Source of the DNA: JAKACA01 sp050744865
Lineage (GTDB): Bacteria > Actinomycetota > Acidimicrobiia > Acidimicrobiales > Bog-793
NCBI GenBank assembly: GCA_050744865.1
Contig: JBOGHW010000042.1
Coordinates: 1 to 64,000 of the forward strand
DNA: 64,000 nucleotides
Reading direction: 5' to 3'
The notes under the pieces were generated by a model, which saw only the letters and a program-made list of their open reading frames with translations, was not told the origin of the DNA and searched no databases. The position numbers and the translations under genes were made by a program. Positions 26,020 to 34,727 of the stretch are shown here, one piece after another; within the stretch, counting starts at the first letter, position 1, and each line of letters opens with the position of its first letter.

Positions 26020-26096
26020 GCTGCCCTGATTCAAACTGTTCCACCATGGCGGCGGCGTACAATCGGGGGACCGACACGTTAGAGACGGGCGCCACC

Positions 26097-26768
26097 ATGA
26101 CCACCGAGTTCCACCCACCAGTGGAGGAGTACCTGCAGACGATCCAGTGCCTGGCCGAAACCGGCACTCCCGTCATCCAGGCGCGGCTGGCCGAGCGCAT
26201 GGGCAAGTCGGCGCCGGCCGTCTCCGAGATGCTCGACAGGCTGGCCGCCGACGGCTACCTCGAGAGGTCCGGCCGCAGGATCGTCCTGACCGAGAGCGGC
26301 CGCGTCATCGCCGACAGCGTGCTGCGAAAGCACCGGCTTGCCGAGCGGCTGCTCGTGGACGTGATCGGCTTGCCCTGGCACAAGGCTCACAACGAGGCCG
26401 GGCGCTGGGAGCACGTCATGTCCGACGACGTCGAGACCAGGCTCATCGACCTGCTCGGCGACCCGGCGACCTGCCCGCACGGCAACCCGATCCCCGGCAG
26501 CAACAACCCGCCGAGCGACCCCGCGGCCCAGACGAGCCTGGCGAACGTCCCACCCGGCGAGAGGGTCCGCCTCGAGCGTGTCACCGAGGACCTCGAGCTA
26601 GACCTCGCCTGGCTGCGGTACCTCGACGAGGGCGGTTTCATCCCCGGTAGCTCCGGGCTCGTGCAGGACAGGACGCCCGATGGTGCGGTCGTGCTCGACG
26701 TGGATGGCCACACCCTGGCACTTGGCCCCGAGGTCTGCCGCCAGCTCTTCGTCGCCGTAGGCACTTGA
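26097..26768 (+). CDS. DtxR/IdeR/MntR-family metal-dependent repressor
   Basis: 223 residues: winged helix (about 8-65, ARLAERMGKSAPAVSEMLDR), dimerisation domain (RKHRLAERLLVDVIG, GRWEHVMSDDVETRL, GNPIPGSN) and a C-terminal SH3/FeoA-like domain. Ancillary metal-site residues His79, Glu83 and His98 (DtxR numbering) appear kept, as do Glu105 and His106. Two primary-site ligands differ: Met10 is Glu (VEEYLQTI) and Cys102 is Gly (NEAGRWEH). Metal choice could therefore differ from iron-sensing DtxR. ATG 26097 is used; an upstream in-frame start at 26046 is less likely. It probably represses the divergent fbp operon through the box at 25988. Confidence 0.85.
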   Translation: MTTEFHPPVEEYLQTIQCLAETGTPVIQARLAERMGKSAPAVSEMLDRLAADGYLERSGRRIVLTESGRVIADSVLRKHRLAERLLVDVIGLPWHKAHNEAGRWEHVMSDDVETRLIDLLGDPATCPHGNPIPGSNNPPSDPAAQTSLANVPPGERVRLERVTEDLELDLAWLRYLDEGGFIPGSSGLVQDRTPDGAVVLDVDGHTLALGPEVCRQLFVAVGT

Positions 26769-26857
26769 CCGCCAGGTCCGCAAGTTACCGGCCTTCCCCG
26801 CAGCAATAGAGAGAGGCTGGCCCGGCGCATAGCCGGACGCCTGACACCGATAGGATC

Positions 26858-26884
26858 CACCGAGCAGAGCAGCTCTGCTCGGTG
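26858..26884. repeat. Perfect 12-bp inverted repeat with 3-nt loop
   Basis: CACCGAGCAGAG-CAG-CTCTGCTCGGTG. It lies 90 bp after the dtxR stop and 82 bp before the first MutS-like gene. No T-run follows, so it is either a T-less terminator of dtxR or an operator/leader hairpin of the mutS-like pair. Confidence 0.7.
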
Positions 26885-26965
26885 ATGGACCCCACCGAGG
26901 CCAACAGGCCGAACTCGCCCAGCGCTGATGGCTCCTGCTCACGACAGGTGACGAGGAGGCTTGAA

Positions 26966-28579
26966 GTGGCTGGGAGTGTCGGGAGGCCGCTGCGCACCGG
27001 CGTTGTGGCGACTGTCGAGACGCCTGCAGCGCCGCCTGCCCTGCCCACCCGCTTCAGCATCCTGCTGCCCGGCACCCAGACCGCACCGCCACCAGAGCCA
27101 GAGGACGACCCCGCCTACTTCGCGGACTTGAACCTCGACCAGATATTCGAGGCGGCGACGGCTCGGTTCGAGGGCTACGACCTCAAAGCGTTCTTCCGGC
27201 CGCTCCTGGCCGGTGCCGAGAAGGTCAGGTACAGGCAGGACGTGTTCCGCGATCTCGAGGACGACGGGGCCCTTCGCGCCGTGACGGCTTTCGCCTCGAA
27301 GCTGCAGGCGATGCGCCTGCACCTCGAACAGGCCGGCGACCTCCGTCACAAGCACCAGGTCGGGCGCTGGTTCCTCGCTGCTGCGGCCGTCTACTGCGAG
27401 GCCGTTGCCGAGCTCGAGAGTGACCTGAGGGGCCTCCCTCTGGACTCGTCGGGCCTGGCGGCGTTCCGCCAATACCTGGGAACATACGTGGCATCGAGCG
27501 AGTTCAAGACCCTCGTGCACGACACCGCCGAAGTCACGGCTGCCCTCGGGCAGGTCGCCTACTGCGTGCACATCAAGGAGAACCGGGTAACTGTCACCAA
27601 ATACCAGGGCGAGAGCGACTACAGCACCGAGGTGCTGGGCACGTTCCAGAAGTTCGAGCAGGGCATCGTGAAGGACTACAGAGTTGCTCTCGCCTCCCGG
27701 CCTGAGATGAACCACGTCGAGACCGGCATTCTCGACCGCGTGGCACTGCTGTTCCCCGAGCCGTTCGCCGCCCTCGACGCGTTCTGCGAGCGCCACAGCG
27801 AGCTCACGGACGAGACCGTGCGTCGGTTCGACCGTGAGGTGCACTTCTACCTCGCCTACATCGCCTGTACGAAGCCCCTGCGCTCGGCCGGCCTCAGCTT
27901 CTGCTACCCGGAAGTAGCGGAGGAGTCGACAGTCGTCGCCGCCAAGGAGTCGTTCGACTTGGCCCTGGCGCTCAAGCTCGTCCCGGCTCGCCAGTCCTTG
28001 GTCTGCAACGACGTCGAGCTGTCAGGGCCTGAACGCCTCTTGGTCGTGTCCGGGCCAAACCAGGGGGGCAAGACGACGTTCAGCCGCATGTTCGGGCAGC
28101 TGCACCACCTGGCGGCCATCGGCTGCCCGGTACCCGGGACCGAAGCCCGCCTTGGGCTGTGCACCTCGGTGTTCACCCACTTCGCCCGCGAGGAGAACAT
28201 CGAGCACTTGACCGGCAAGCTCGAGGACGACCTGGTCAGGATCCGCGACATAGTCGAGACCGCTGGCCCCGGTTCGGTCGTGATAGTCAATGAGATCTTC
28301 ACTTCGACGACGCTGCAGGACGCACTGCTCCTCGGTACCAGAGTCATCGAGAGCCTGCTGCGGGCCGACGTCACGGGCGTCTACGTGACCTTCATCGACG
28401 AGCTGGCTCGTCTCGGCCCGGCAACTGTCTCAATGGTGAGCATGGTCTCGCCCGAGAACCCCGTCGACAGGACGTTCAAGGTCGTGCGCCGGCCACCCGA
28501 CGGCTTGGCCTACGCCGTGGCCATCGCCACCAAGTACGGGCTGGACTACAAGAGCCTGCAGGCAAGGATCAGTCCGTGA
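26966..28579 (+). CDS. MutS-like ATPase without mismatch-recognition domain, first of pair
   Basis: 537 residues. The C-terminal half is a MutS-type ABC ATPase: Walker A SGPNQGGKTT (about 360), Walker B VIVNEIFTSTT. The helical part before it resembles the MutS core/lever (domains III-IV), but MutS domains I and II, including the Phe-x-Glu mismatch motif, are absent, and there is no Smr nuclease. I start at GTG 26966, which has GAGGAGG six bases upstream; an in-frame GTG at 26882 overlaps the palindrome and gives a poor N-terminus. The stop overlaps the next gene (GTGA). The pair may act as a heterodimer; the substrate is unknown. Confidence 0.82.
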   Translation: MAGSVGRPLRTGVVATVETPAAPPALPTRFSILLPGTQTAPPPEPEDDPAYFADLNLDQIFEAATARFEGYDLKAFFRPLLAGAEKVRYRQDVFRDLEDDGALRAVTAFASKLQAMRLHLEQAGDLRHKHQVGRWFLAAAAVYCEAVAELESDLRGLPLDSSGLAAFRQYLGTYVASSEFKTLVHDTAEVTAALGQVAYCVHIKENRVTVTKYQGESDYSTEVLGTFQKFEQGIVKDYRVALASRPEMNHVETGILDRVALLFPEPFAALDAFCERHSELTDETVRRFDREVHFYLAYIACTKPLRSAGLSFCYPEVAEESTVVAAKESFDLALALKLVPARQSLVCNDVELSGPERLLVVSGPNQGGKTTFSRMFGQLHHLAAIGCPVPGTEARLGLCTSVFTHFAREENIEHLTGKLEDDLVRIRDIVETAGPGSVVIVNEIFTSTTLQDALLLGTRVIESLLRADVTGVYVTFIDELARLGPATVSMVSMVSPENPVDRTFKVVRRPPDGLAYAVAIATKYGLDYKSLQARISP

Positions 28580-30078
28580 AAGCCCACCTCCTGCACCGGG
28601 ATCGCGACCTTGCGGCCGAGCCGGCGCTCCCCCGCAACGAAGCGGAGCTGACCCAGGATCTCGAGTTGGGCATCCTGCTGGATGCGATGGCCGGAGGCGA
28701 CGAGTACCTCTACGCCGCCGCCGGGCAGACGCTGCTCACGAGCTTGACCGACGCCGAGGCGATTGCCTATCGCCAAGCGATCTTGCAGGACTGCATCGCG
28801 CAGCCGGCTGTCGTGAGGCAGATCTACGCCATCGCCGTCGAGGCTGCTTCGGCCGAGCGAAGCGTCGCCTTCTCGTTCGTGCGGTATCCAGCCGGGATCC
28901 TGCGGCGCTCCATCCGGCTGCTCGACCTCTTGGTCCCATTGCTGCGCCAGCTGCGGGCCCTCGCCGGCACCGAAGGGGACAGTTTTGGATCCGAGGGCCT
29001 AACGACGCTGTGCGCCATGCTCAGGCACGAGCTCGACGACGAGTATTTTGCGGAGCTCGACGAGCACTTGCGCCGCCTCCGCTTCCGCGGCGGGCTGATG
29101 ATGAGCGCTGTGCTCGGCGACGGCAACAAGGGCATCCGCCATGTTCTGCGCACGCCGCTCGCCCGCACGGCGGGCTGGAAGGAGCGCTTCGGTATCGGTC
29201 GGCCCCCGTCGCACTCGTTCCAGATCCACCCGCGCGACGAAGCGGGCGCCCGGGCGCTGTCCGAACTGAACGACCGCGGCGTCAACCTCGTCGCCAACGC
29301 CCTTGCCCAGTCGACAGACCACGTTCTGAGCTTTTTCGTGATGCTGCGTCGCGAGCTTGGTTTCTACGTGAGCTGCCTCAACTTGCACGACCGCCTGGCC
29401 GAGCGTGGCGAGCCTGTCTGTGTCCCGGCGCCATTGCCCGTCCGGCCGCACTGCCTTGTCGCGCAGGGCATCTACGACGTGTCGCTGGCCTTGCAGCTCG
29501 ACGGTCCGGTAGTAGGCAACACCGTCGACGCGACGGGGCTGCCTCTCGTGATGATCACCGGTGCCAATTCCGGCGGTAAGTCGACCTTCCTGCGCAGCGT
29601 CGGGCTGGCCCAGCTAATGATGCAGTGCGGGATGTTCGTCGGCGCCGAGTCCTTCTCCTCGAGCCTTTGCATGGGCACGTTCACCCACTTCATCCGCGAA
29701 GAGGACGCGACGATGACAAGCGGCCGCCTCGACGAGGAGTTGCGAAGGATGAGCAGCATCGTCGACGAGCTGGCACCTGACTGCCTCGTGCTGATGAACG
29801 AGTCGTTCTCCTCCACGACCGAGCGCGAAGGCTCCGAGATCGGCCGCCAGGTCATAGCCGCCCTCCTCGACTGCCATGTAAGGGTGATTTGCGTGACCCA
29901 CCTGTTCACCCTGGCCTCGGACTGCCATGACCAGATGGGCGAGAAGGCGATCTTCTTGCGGGCCGAGCGGCAGGCAGACGGCCGCCGCACCTTCAAGCTT
30001 GTCGAAGGTGCCCCACTCTCGACGAGCCACGGCGAGGATCTCTACGAGCGCGTCTTCGCCGAGTCGCCTCGACCCTGA
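28576..30078 (+). CDS. MutS-like ATPase without mismatch-recognition domain, second of pair
   Basis: 500 residues. Walker A ITGANSGGKST (about 320), Walker B LVLMNESFSSTT and the downstream His of MutS ATPases in ICVTHLFTLA are present. The N-terminal helical part (residues 1-300) is not clearly similar to its neighbour and carries no MutS domain I. GTG start overlaps the upstream stop, so the two ATPases are made together. The strict coupling suggests an obligate partnership like MutS dimers, but the role (recombination intermediates, RNA, other) cannot be read from the sequence. Confidence 0.82.
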   Translation: MKAHLLHRDRDLAAEPALPRNEAELTQDLELGILLDAMAGGDEYLYAAAGQTLLTSLTDAEAIAYRQAILQDCIAQPAVVRQIYAIAVEAASAERSVAFSFVRYPAGILRRSIRLLDLLVPLLRQLRALAGTEGDSFGSEGLTTLCAMLRHELDDEYFAELDEHLRRLRFRGGLMMSAVLGDGNKGIRHVLRTPLARTAGWKERFGIGRPPSHSFQIHPRDEAGARALSELNDRGVNLVANALAQSTDHVLSFFVMLRRELGFYVSCLNLHDRLAERGEPVCVPAPLPVRPHCLVAQGIYDVSLALQLDGPVVGNTVDATGLPLVMITGANSGGKSTFLRSVGLAQLMMQCGMFVGAESFSSSLCMGTFTHFIREEDATMTSGRLDEELRRMSSIVDELAPDCLVLMNESFSSTTEREGSEIGRQVIAALLDCHVRVICVTHLFTLASDCHDQMGEKAIFLRAERQADGRRTFKLVEGAPLSTSHGEDLYERVFAESPRP

Positions 30079-30123
30079 ACACCGCAGGCAGTGCACAAGG
30101 GGCGGCGGCAGCAGCCGCTGCGC

Positions 30124-30681
30124 CTACGGCTCGGGGCGCACCCACAAGGCGAGCACGAGCGCAACGACCACCACGGCAGCAACGAGTCCGGCCAGTTCGA
30201 GGACGACGGCGACCGAGCCTGTGGCAGCCGGTATCGACAGCGCCAGGGCGCCGACGCCGACAGAGGCGGCCGCCACGACGGCGAGGTAGCCAGCCCGGGA
30301 CAGGTCGAGGCGGCCAGAGGCCCGGGGACGGGCGACGCCCGACGCCGCCGAGTAACCGACCTCGGCAACGAGCCACAGCCCGATGCCCAAGGGGAGCGAG
30401 GCGGCCGGTGCGAGCTGGTCGGTGACCAAGCCGACCGCCACACAAGCACCGAGCGCCCCGACTCCGAGCCAGACCAGCCAGGGCCAGCTGCCGGCGAAGG
30501 TGGCGGCAAGGCTGACGACCATCACCACGCCAAGGGCGAGCGTGGCCGATCGGTCACGAGGCTCAAGGGCCAGCAATACCACGACCATGCCGACAGCCAG
30601 GCCGGAGACCGCCAGCGAGGCGACCAAGCGGCGCTCGGGGTGCCGGTTCTTCGGGCGCACCCAGGCAAGGATCGTGGTCAC
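30124..30681 (-). CDS. Polytopic membrane protein, last gene of the MoxR operon
   Basis: 185 residues with five or six hydrophobic segments (e.g. LVASLAVSGLAVGMVVVLLA, AGYLAVVAAASVGVGALAL) and no soluble domain; a basic N-terminus (RPKNRHPERR) precedes the first helix. Not recognised. It overlaps the DUF58 gene by 4 bp and so belongs to the MoxR-DUF58-DUF4129 operon, where poorly conserved membrane proteins are common. Confidence 0.7.
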   Translation of the reverse strand: MTTILAWVRPKNRHPERRLVASLAVSGLAVGMVVVLLALEPRDRSATLALGVVMVVSLAATFAGSWPWLVWLGVGALGACVAVGLVTDQLAPAASLPLGIGLWLVAEVGYSAASGVARPRASGRLDLSRAGYLAVVAAASVGVGALALSIPAATGSVAVVLELAGLVAAVVVVALVLALWVRPEP

Positions 30682-31931
30682 ACCCGGCTCCCAGTCCTGC
30701 GGCGGTAGCCGCTCAGCTCATCGAGAACCGCCTCGAGCGCCAGCCCGTCGGCCCACTCGACCACCGGCACCCCGCGCCGGCGGAGCTTCCAGCGGCGGTC
30801 GGCTCGCCGCAAGGCCCAGAGCCGGTAGGCCAGAGCCTGTGCCGGCTTGTCGCCCGGCGGGCAAATCTCGTGGAAGGGGATCTCGACAACGGCCAGGTCG
30901 ACGCCGCGGTCGCACAAGTCGTCGAGCACATGCAAGATGCGCTCGTCGTCCAGGCCGGAAACGGCGACGACGAGCGCGTCCGGCGGCAACGTGCGTGGCG
31001 GTATCACGCTGACGTCCTTCCAGGCGTAGCTCACCATGGGGGCGCTCGACAGCAGCATGTCGAGCAGCCTGTAGAGGTGGCGCGTGCCGACGCTTGGTTC
31101 CACCCACTGCAGGACGCCACCGAACCCCACCACGCCGACGCGGTCGCGCTTGCCGACAAAGGCGGTGACGAGGTTGACGGCCGCCCGCACGGCGAACACG
31201 AGAGTCGCTTCGGAGAACGTGTCCAGCAGCAAGACGACGTCGCTGTCGCGCTCGGGGTGGCGGCGGTTCACCCACAGCCCACCGCGCCGCGAGGACACCT
31301 TCCAGTTGACGTCCCGCAGCCTGTCGGAGGATGCATAAGGCCGAACCTCGGCAAATTCGATCCCTTCGGCGGCAAGGCGCGCCGTGTGGCTGCCTGCCAG
31401 CGCCCTGGTGCGCAGCGGGTCGAGCAGCTGGCGGAGCTCTTCGGGTCGGGGGTGGACGCGGACGCTGATGCGGGCCGCCACGACATCCTCGAAGCTGACG
31501 AAGCCACCGGCATCTTGCAGCCGCCAGGCGACAGGGCCGATCGGCCACCCTCCCCATCGCTCGGCTGTGAACGGGATCGTCACCTTGTAGGTGCCCGGTC
31601 CCGTGACGAGGGCGCTGGCAGAACGCTTGCCCGGCGGCGCGCCCAGACCGCCCCCCAGCCTCACCGCCAGCTCGACGAGCCCGAGCGGGCGCGTCGCCAC
31701 GAGGGACAGCTCGATGCTGAGCGGGTCCCCCTCGACGACCCGGGTGCGGGCCACCGTCGCCGACAGTTGGACCGAAGGCTCGGCCAGCCGCGACGCCGCC
31801 ACCACCAAGCCGAAGGCGAAGGGCAGCCCGAGCACCATCAGCTCGGGCTTGTGCCACACCACGGCCGCGAACAACGTGACAGTCGAGATGACGACATAAG
31901 CGGCTGTCTTCGACTTGAGCCGCATCGTCAC
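30678..31931 (-). CDS. DUF58 protein
   Basis: 417 residues. Two N-terminal membrane helices (about 8-45), a beta-rich extracytoplasmic or soluble segment (about 50-160), then the DUF58 motif around EFAEVRPYASSDRLRDVNWK and a von Willebrand A-like fold starting VVLLLDTF. DUF58 proteins are the usual partners of MoxR ATPases and are thought to be clients or scaffolds in assembling cell-surface or metal-containing complexes. GTG start overlaps the MoxR stop (GTGA). Confidence 0.87.
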   Translation of the reverse strand: MTMRLKSKTAAYVVISTVTLFAAVVWHKPELMVLGLPFAFGLVVAASRLAEPSVQLSATVARTRVVEGDPLSIELSLVATRPLGLVELAVRLGGGLGAPPGKRSASALVTGPGTYKVTIPFTAERWGGWPIGPVAWRLQDAGGFVSFEDVVAARISVRVHPRPEELRQLLDPLRTRALAGSHTARLAAEGIEFAEVRPYASSDRLRDVNWKVSSRRGGLWVNRRHPERDSDVVLLLDTFSEATLVFAVRAAVNLVTAFVGKRDRVGVVGFGGVLQWVEPSVGTRHLYRLLDMLLSSAPMVSYAWKDVSVIPPRTLPPDALVVAVSGLDDERILHVLDDLCDRGVDLAVVEIPFHEICPPGDKPAQALAYRLWALRRADRRWKLRRRGVPVVEWADGLALEAVLDELSGYRRRTGSRV

Positions 31932-32929
31932 GGGGCGCTGCCCCGCGCCACGGTGGCGGGCTCAGTCGCCTGCGTCGGCGGCAGGGGGACCGTCGCCAAG
32001 CACTCGGTGACGATGTCGGCGCCGGTCGTCCCCCGTACCCACAGCTCGGCCCGCAGGTCGAGCCTGTGGGCCAGGCAGGGAACAGCCAGAGCCTTCAGGT
32101 CCTCAGGCGTCACGAAGTCGCGCCCGCATACGGCCGCCAGCGCACGCGAGGTGGTGAGCAGAGCCAGGCTCCCCCGCGGACTGGCTCCCACCCGGACGCC
32201 GGCATGCGAGCGAGTCGCCCGCACAAGTGACACGACGTAGTCGACGAGGTCGGTGGCGACGTGCACCGACTCGACTGCTTCTTGCATCGCAAGAAACGTG
32301 GCACGGTCCGTAACACCGTCCAGCTCCACCACCGGCGAACCGCGGTCCATCCGTCGCTGCAACATCTCGGCCTCGTCGGCCGGCTCGGGATAACCGATAC
32401 GCACTCTCATGACGAAGCGATCCAGCTGGGCCTCAGGCAACGGGTAGGTGCCCTCGAACTCGATAGGGTTCTGCGTCGCCAGCACGACAAAGGGTGACGG
32501 CAGTGGCCGTGTCGACCCGTCGACGGTGACCTGCTGCTCACCCATCGCCTCCAGGAGGGCGGACTGGGTCTTCGGTGTCGCCCTGTTGATCTCGTCCCCG
32601 AGTACGAGGCTGGCGAAGATAGGGCCAGGCTGGAAGGTCAGCTCGCCGTCTCTCGGGTTGTAGACCGAAGAACCGGTGACGTCGGTGGGCAGGAGGTCGG
32701 GTGTGAACTGGATCCGCGAGTAGCCAAGCCCGATCGCCTGCCCGAACGAGCGGGCAACGAGGGTCTTGGCGAGGCCGGGAAAGTCCTCCATCAAGACGTG
32801 GCCTTTGGCGAGCATGCCGACGAGGACCTGCTGCAACGCCAGGCGCTTGCCGACCACCGCCCTTTCGACTTCGTCGAGGATCGTGCCGGCGAGTCGGCCG
32901 ACGTCTGCTGGTCCTACTGCCTGGCTCAT
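31928..32929 (-). CDS. MoxR-family AAA+ ATPase
   Basis: 333 residues. AAA_3 domain with Walker A EDFPGLAKT (about 50; the usual form is EDVPGVGKT), Walker B LVLGDEINRATPKTQSALLE, sensor 1 VLATQNPIE and an arginine-rich lid with VRVGASPRGSLALL. MoxR ATPases are chaperones acting on VWA/DUF58-type partners, which is the gene next door. Overlaps both neighbours by 4 bp. Confidence 0.92.
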   Translation of the reverse strand: MSQAVGPADVGRLAGTILDEVERAVVGKRLALQQVLVGMLAKGHVLMEDFPGLAKTLVARSFGQAIGLGYSRIQFTPDLLPTDVTGSSVYNPRDGELTFQPGPIFASLVLGDEINRATPKTQSALLEAMGEQQVTVDGSTRPLPSPFVVLATQNPIEFEGTYPLPEAQLDRFVMRVRIGYPEPADEAEMLQRRMDRGSPVVELDGVTDRATFLAMQEAVESVHVATDLVDYVVSLVRATRSHAGVRVGASPRGSLALLTTSRALAAVCGRDFVTPEDLKALAVPCLAHRLDLRAELWVRGTTGADIVTECLATVPLPPTQATEPATVARGSAP

Positions 32930-33471
32930 AGCTCCTCCAGTCGGGTGACGAGGCGATCCAGCGCCTCAAGTGGAAGCCCGGGCCCGCGCGGATCGGTCGC
33001 CGGACGATGACTCGGGCCGACCAGCCCGTACAGCTCTGCGCCGAGCACTGCGGCCGCCCTGGCCTCGTCATCGGGCTCGACACCCTGGCGAGCCAGCGCC
33101 GAGGAGGCCAGCTCGGCCAGCATCGGACGCAGCTGGTACTCGGTCTCGGCCGCCCAAGTGGGCGAGAGGCTGACGATCTGCTCGAGCTTGTCGAGCTCTC
33201 CAGGGCGGGCCACGTCAAGTGACCGGGGCGGGCCGGCGATGGCTTCGAAGTCGAGCCGCCTGGCCTGCCGGCGCGAGGGGCGAAGCGTGCCCGTCGCCGC
33301 ACGCAGCGTCAGCAACCCGAGCAGGGCGCCGAAGACCGCCGTCAAGATTCCCACCTTGGCAGGCTCGAGCGCCCAGGCCACTGCGTAGGCGATGGCGAGC
33401 AGGGTGGCCGTCGCGACGGGGAACTGCCGGCGCAACGACCTGCCGGCAGGCTGGCGAGGTGCCGGGATCAC
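32926..33471 (-). CDS. Small membrane protein of the MoxR operon
   Basis: 181 residues. Arg-rich N-terminus, two close helices (ATLLAIAYAVAWALEPAKVG and LTAVFGALLGLLTLRAATG), then a cytoplasmic charged region of about 110 residues (LEQIVSLSPTWAAETEYQLR, DRLVTRLEEL). Not a named family I can place. GTG start overlapping the DUF4129 gene; its position between DUF4129 and MoxR is typical of this operon type. Confidence 0.75.
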   Translation of the reverse strand: MIPAPRQPAGRSLRRQFPVATATLLAIAYAVAWALEPAKVGILTAVFGALLGLLTLRAATGTLRPSRRQARRLDFEAIAGPPRSLDVARPGELDKLEQIVSLSPTWAAETEYQLRPMLAELASSALARQGVEPDDEARAAAVLGAELYGLVGPSHRPATDPRGPGLPLEALDRLVTRLEEL

Positions 33472-34418
33472 ACTGTCACTCCTGGCGCCACGCGTACGGC
33501 CTCGAGAGCCTGCCGGGCTGCATCGCTGATGGCCGCGGTTATTACGTGGTCACTGAAGCGTGCCTGCTCGAACAGTCCGGTGAGATGGGTGGCAGCGGGC
33601 GCCGGCACGCCACCTTGCTCGAGACTGCGCTCCAAGTACTCGTACGGGGTCTCGTCAGGGCGGCGCCCTACGCCCCGGTTTGCCAGTATCTGCTCCATGG
33701 CTGCGTAGGCACGCACGACGGCGAGCCGGGGATCGGCTTCCCCCTCCAGCTCCCTTAGGGCCGCTTCCAGGGCCCGCGCCACGGTACGGCGACTCCCGCC
33801 CGGCCCTCCGACGACGCCCGGGAAACCCCCCGGAGTGGGACGGTTCCGCAGCAAGATGTAGAGGCAGACCGCCAGGACGAGGGCAACGCCGAGTGCGAGG
33901 ACGACAACCCAGGCATGGATGGCGAATGCCGCCGGAGCCGCCGCCGGGTGCGGGCGGCGTGCGGGCGGCAGCGTCGTGGCGCCGGGCAAGTGCGACATCG
34001 TGTTGCCCGTCGTCCCTGCCTGGCGTCCGAGCGACGACTTGCCGATGAGGACCACCCCGCTCACGATGGCGGCGAAGACGCAGGCGACGCATACCAGGAG
34101 CAGCGCCTTGGCCCACCACGGAGTCTCCATATCGAGCCGTGCGAAGATGGGAGGCGGTTCGTCGCTCTTCTTGCGCCTTTGCGGCCAGAGCACCCACACG
34201 ACGGCACCCACGACCCCCACCGCCAACAGCAGCAGGGCTACGCCGAGGTATCCGATGTCGCGGTTACCGGCAGCCACGCCGAGCCGTAGGCCACCTGCGC
34301 CGGCGCGCGACGAGGCGCCGAGTGCGACCACCAGGACGAGCGCCATAGCCACGGGCAGGACGACACCGAGACGCCGCGAACCACTGCGGCCCCAGCGCGT
34401 GCTTGTCACCTCGGGCAT
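33468..34418 (-). CDS. DUF4129 membrane protein
   Basis: 316 residues, first gene of the MoxR operon. Four helices (about 18-35, 53-75, 105-125, 168-190) and a C-terminal DUF4129-like cytoplasmic domain (about 210-316) with ALEAALRELEGEADPRLAVV, RAYAAMEQIL and RPDETPYEYLERSL. In related operons such domains accompany a transglutaminase-like protein; none is seen here. ATG start with a GAGAGGTG just upstream. Confidence 0.82.
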   Translation of the reverse strand: MPEVTSTRWGRSGSRRLGVVLPVAMALVLVVALGASSRAGAGGLRLGVAAGNRDIGYLGVALLLLAVGVVGAVVWVLWPQRRKKSDEPPPIFARLDMETPWWAKALLLVCVACVFAAIVSGVVLIGKSSLGRQAGTTGNTMSHLPGATTLPPARRPHPAAAPAAFAIHAWVVVLALGVALVLAVCLYILLRNRPTPGGFPGVVGGPGGSRRTVARALEAALRELEGEADPRLAVVRAYAAMEQILANRGVGRRPDETPYEYLERSLEQGGVPAPAATHLTGLFEQARFSDHVITAAISDAARQALEAVRVAPGVTV

Positions 34419-34727
34419 GGCACCTCTCTACCTCGAAAGGTAGGTGCCCATCAGCCATGAAGGCATATTGACCGGTCGTTCGCACCACCGGTCCCGGCGG
34501 GACCCATCGCCGTCGGCGAGCCCTTTACAAGTACTCGCTTGCCCTTATCCTAACGGCTCGGTGCCCGCCTGCACGGGCTCGTGCGTCACTGGGCCGCTCT
34601 GGGAGCCGAACCGTGGGTTAGGCTCGCCGCAACGCGATGAGGCCCGCGCCACGTGGGGGATTGTGGCCCCACTGATGGCTTCTACCTGGGTTCCTGGTCG
34701 TGACCAGTGGCAAAGGGAGGAGGCCTC
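34419..34727. other. 309-bp divergent intergenic region
   Basis: Lies between the MoxR operon (minus) and Ehr2 (plus). No gene seen. The right half carries the module shared with the Ehr1 upstream region (34626-34685). Confidence 0.6.
34626..34685 (+). promoter_or_regulatory. Putative regulatory module upstream of Ehr2
   Basis: GCCGCAAC (34626-34633), GATGAGGC (34636-34643) and CTGATGGCTTCTAC (34672-34685), 43 bp before the hyfC start. The same three blocks in the same order precede Ehr1. Unlike Ehr1, the first block is not part of a perfect inverted repeat here. Confidence 0.4.

Larger units (their letters stand above)
25757..26096. other. 340-bp divergent intergenic region between fbpA and dtxR
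   Basis: No convincing gene. Its right-hand third is AT-rich for this genome and holds the fbp promoter and a DtxR-type box. The middle has an imperfect repeat of GATGCTCCA(T/C) (25930-25980). A 73-residue Arg-rich frame on the minus strand (25753-25974) would lie in the fbpA leader but has no supporting features. Confidence 0.6.

Noticed and set aside
26966..30078. DNA mismatch repair MutS
   Set aside because: Only the ATPase and lever parts are present; the mismatch-binding domain is absent and there is no mutL nearby.
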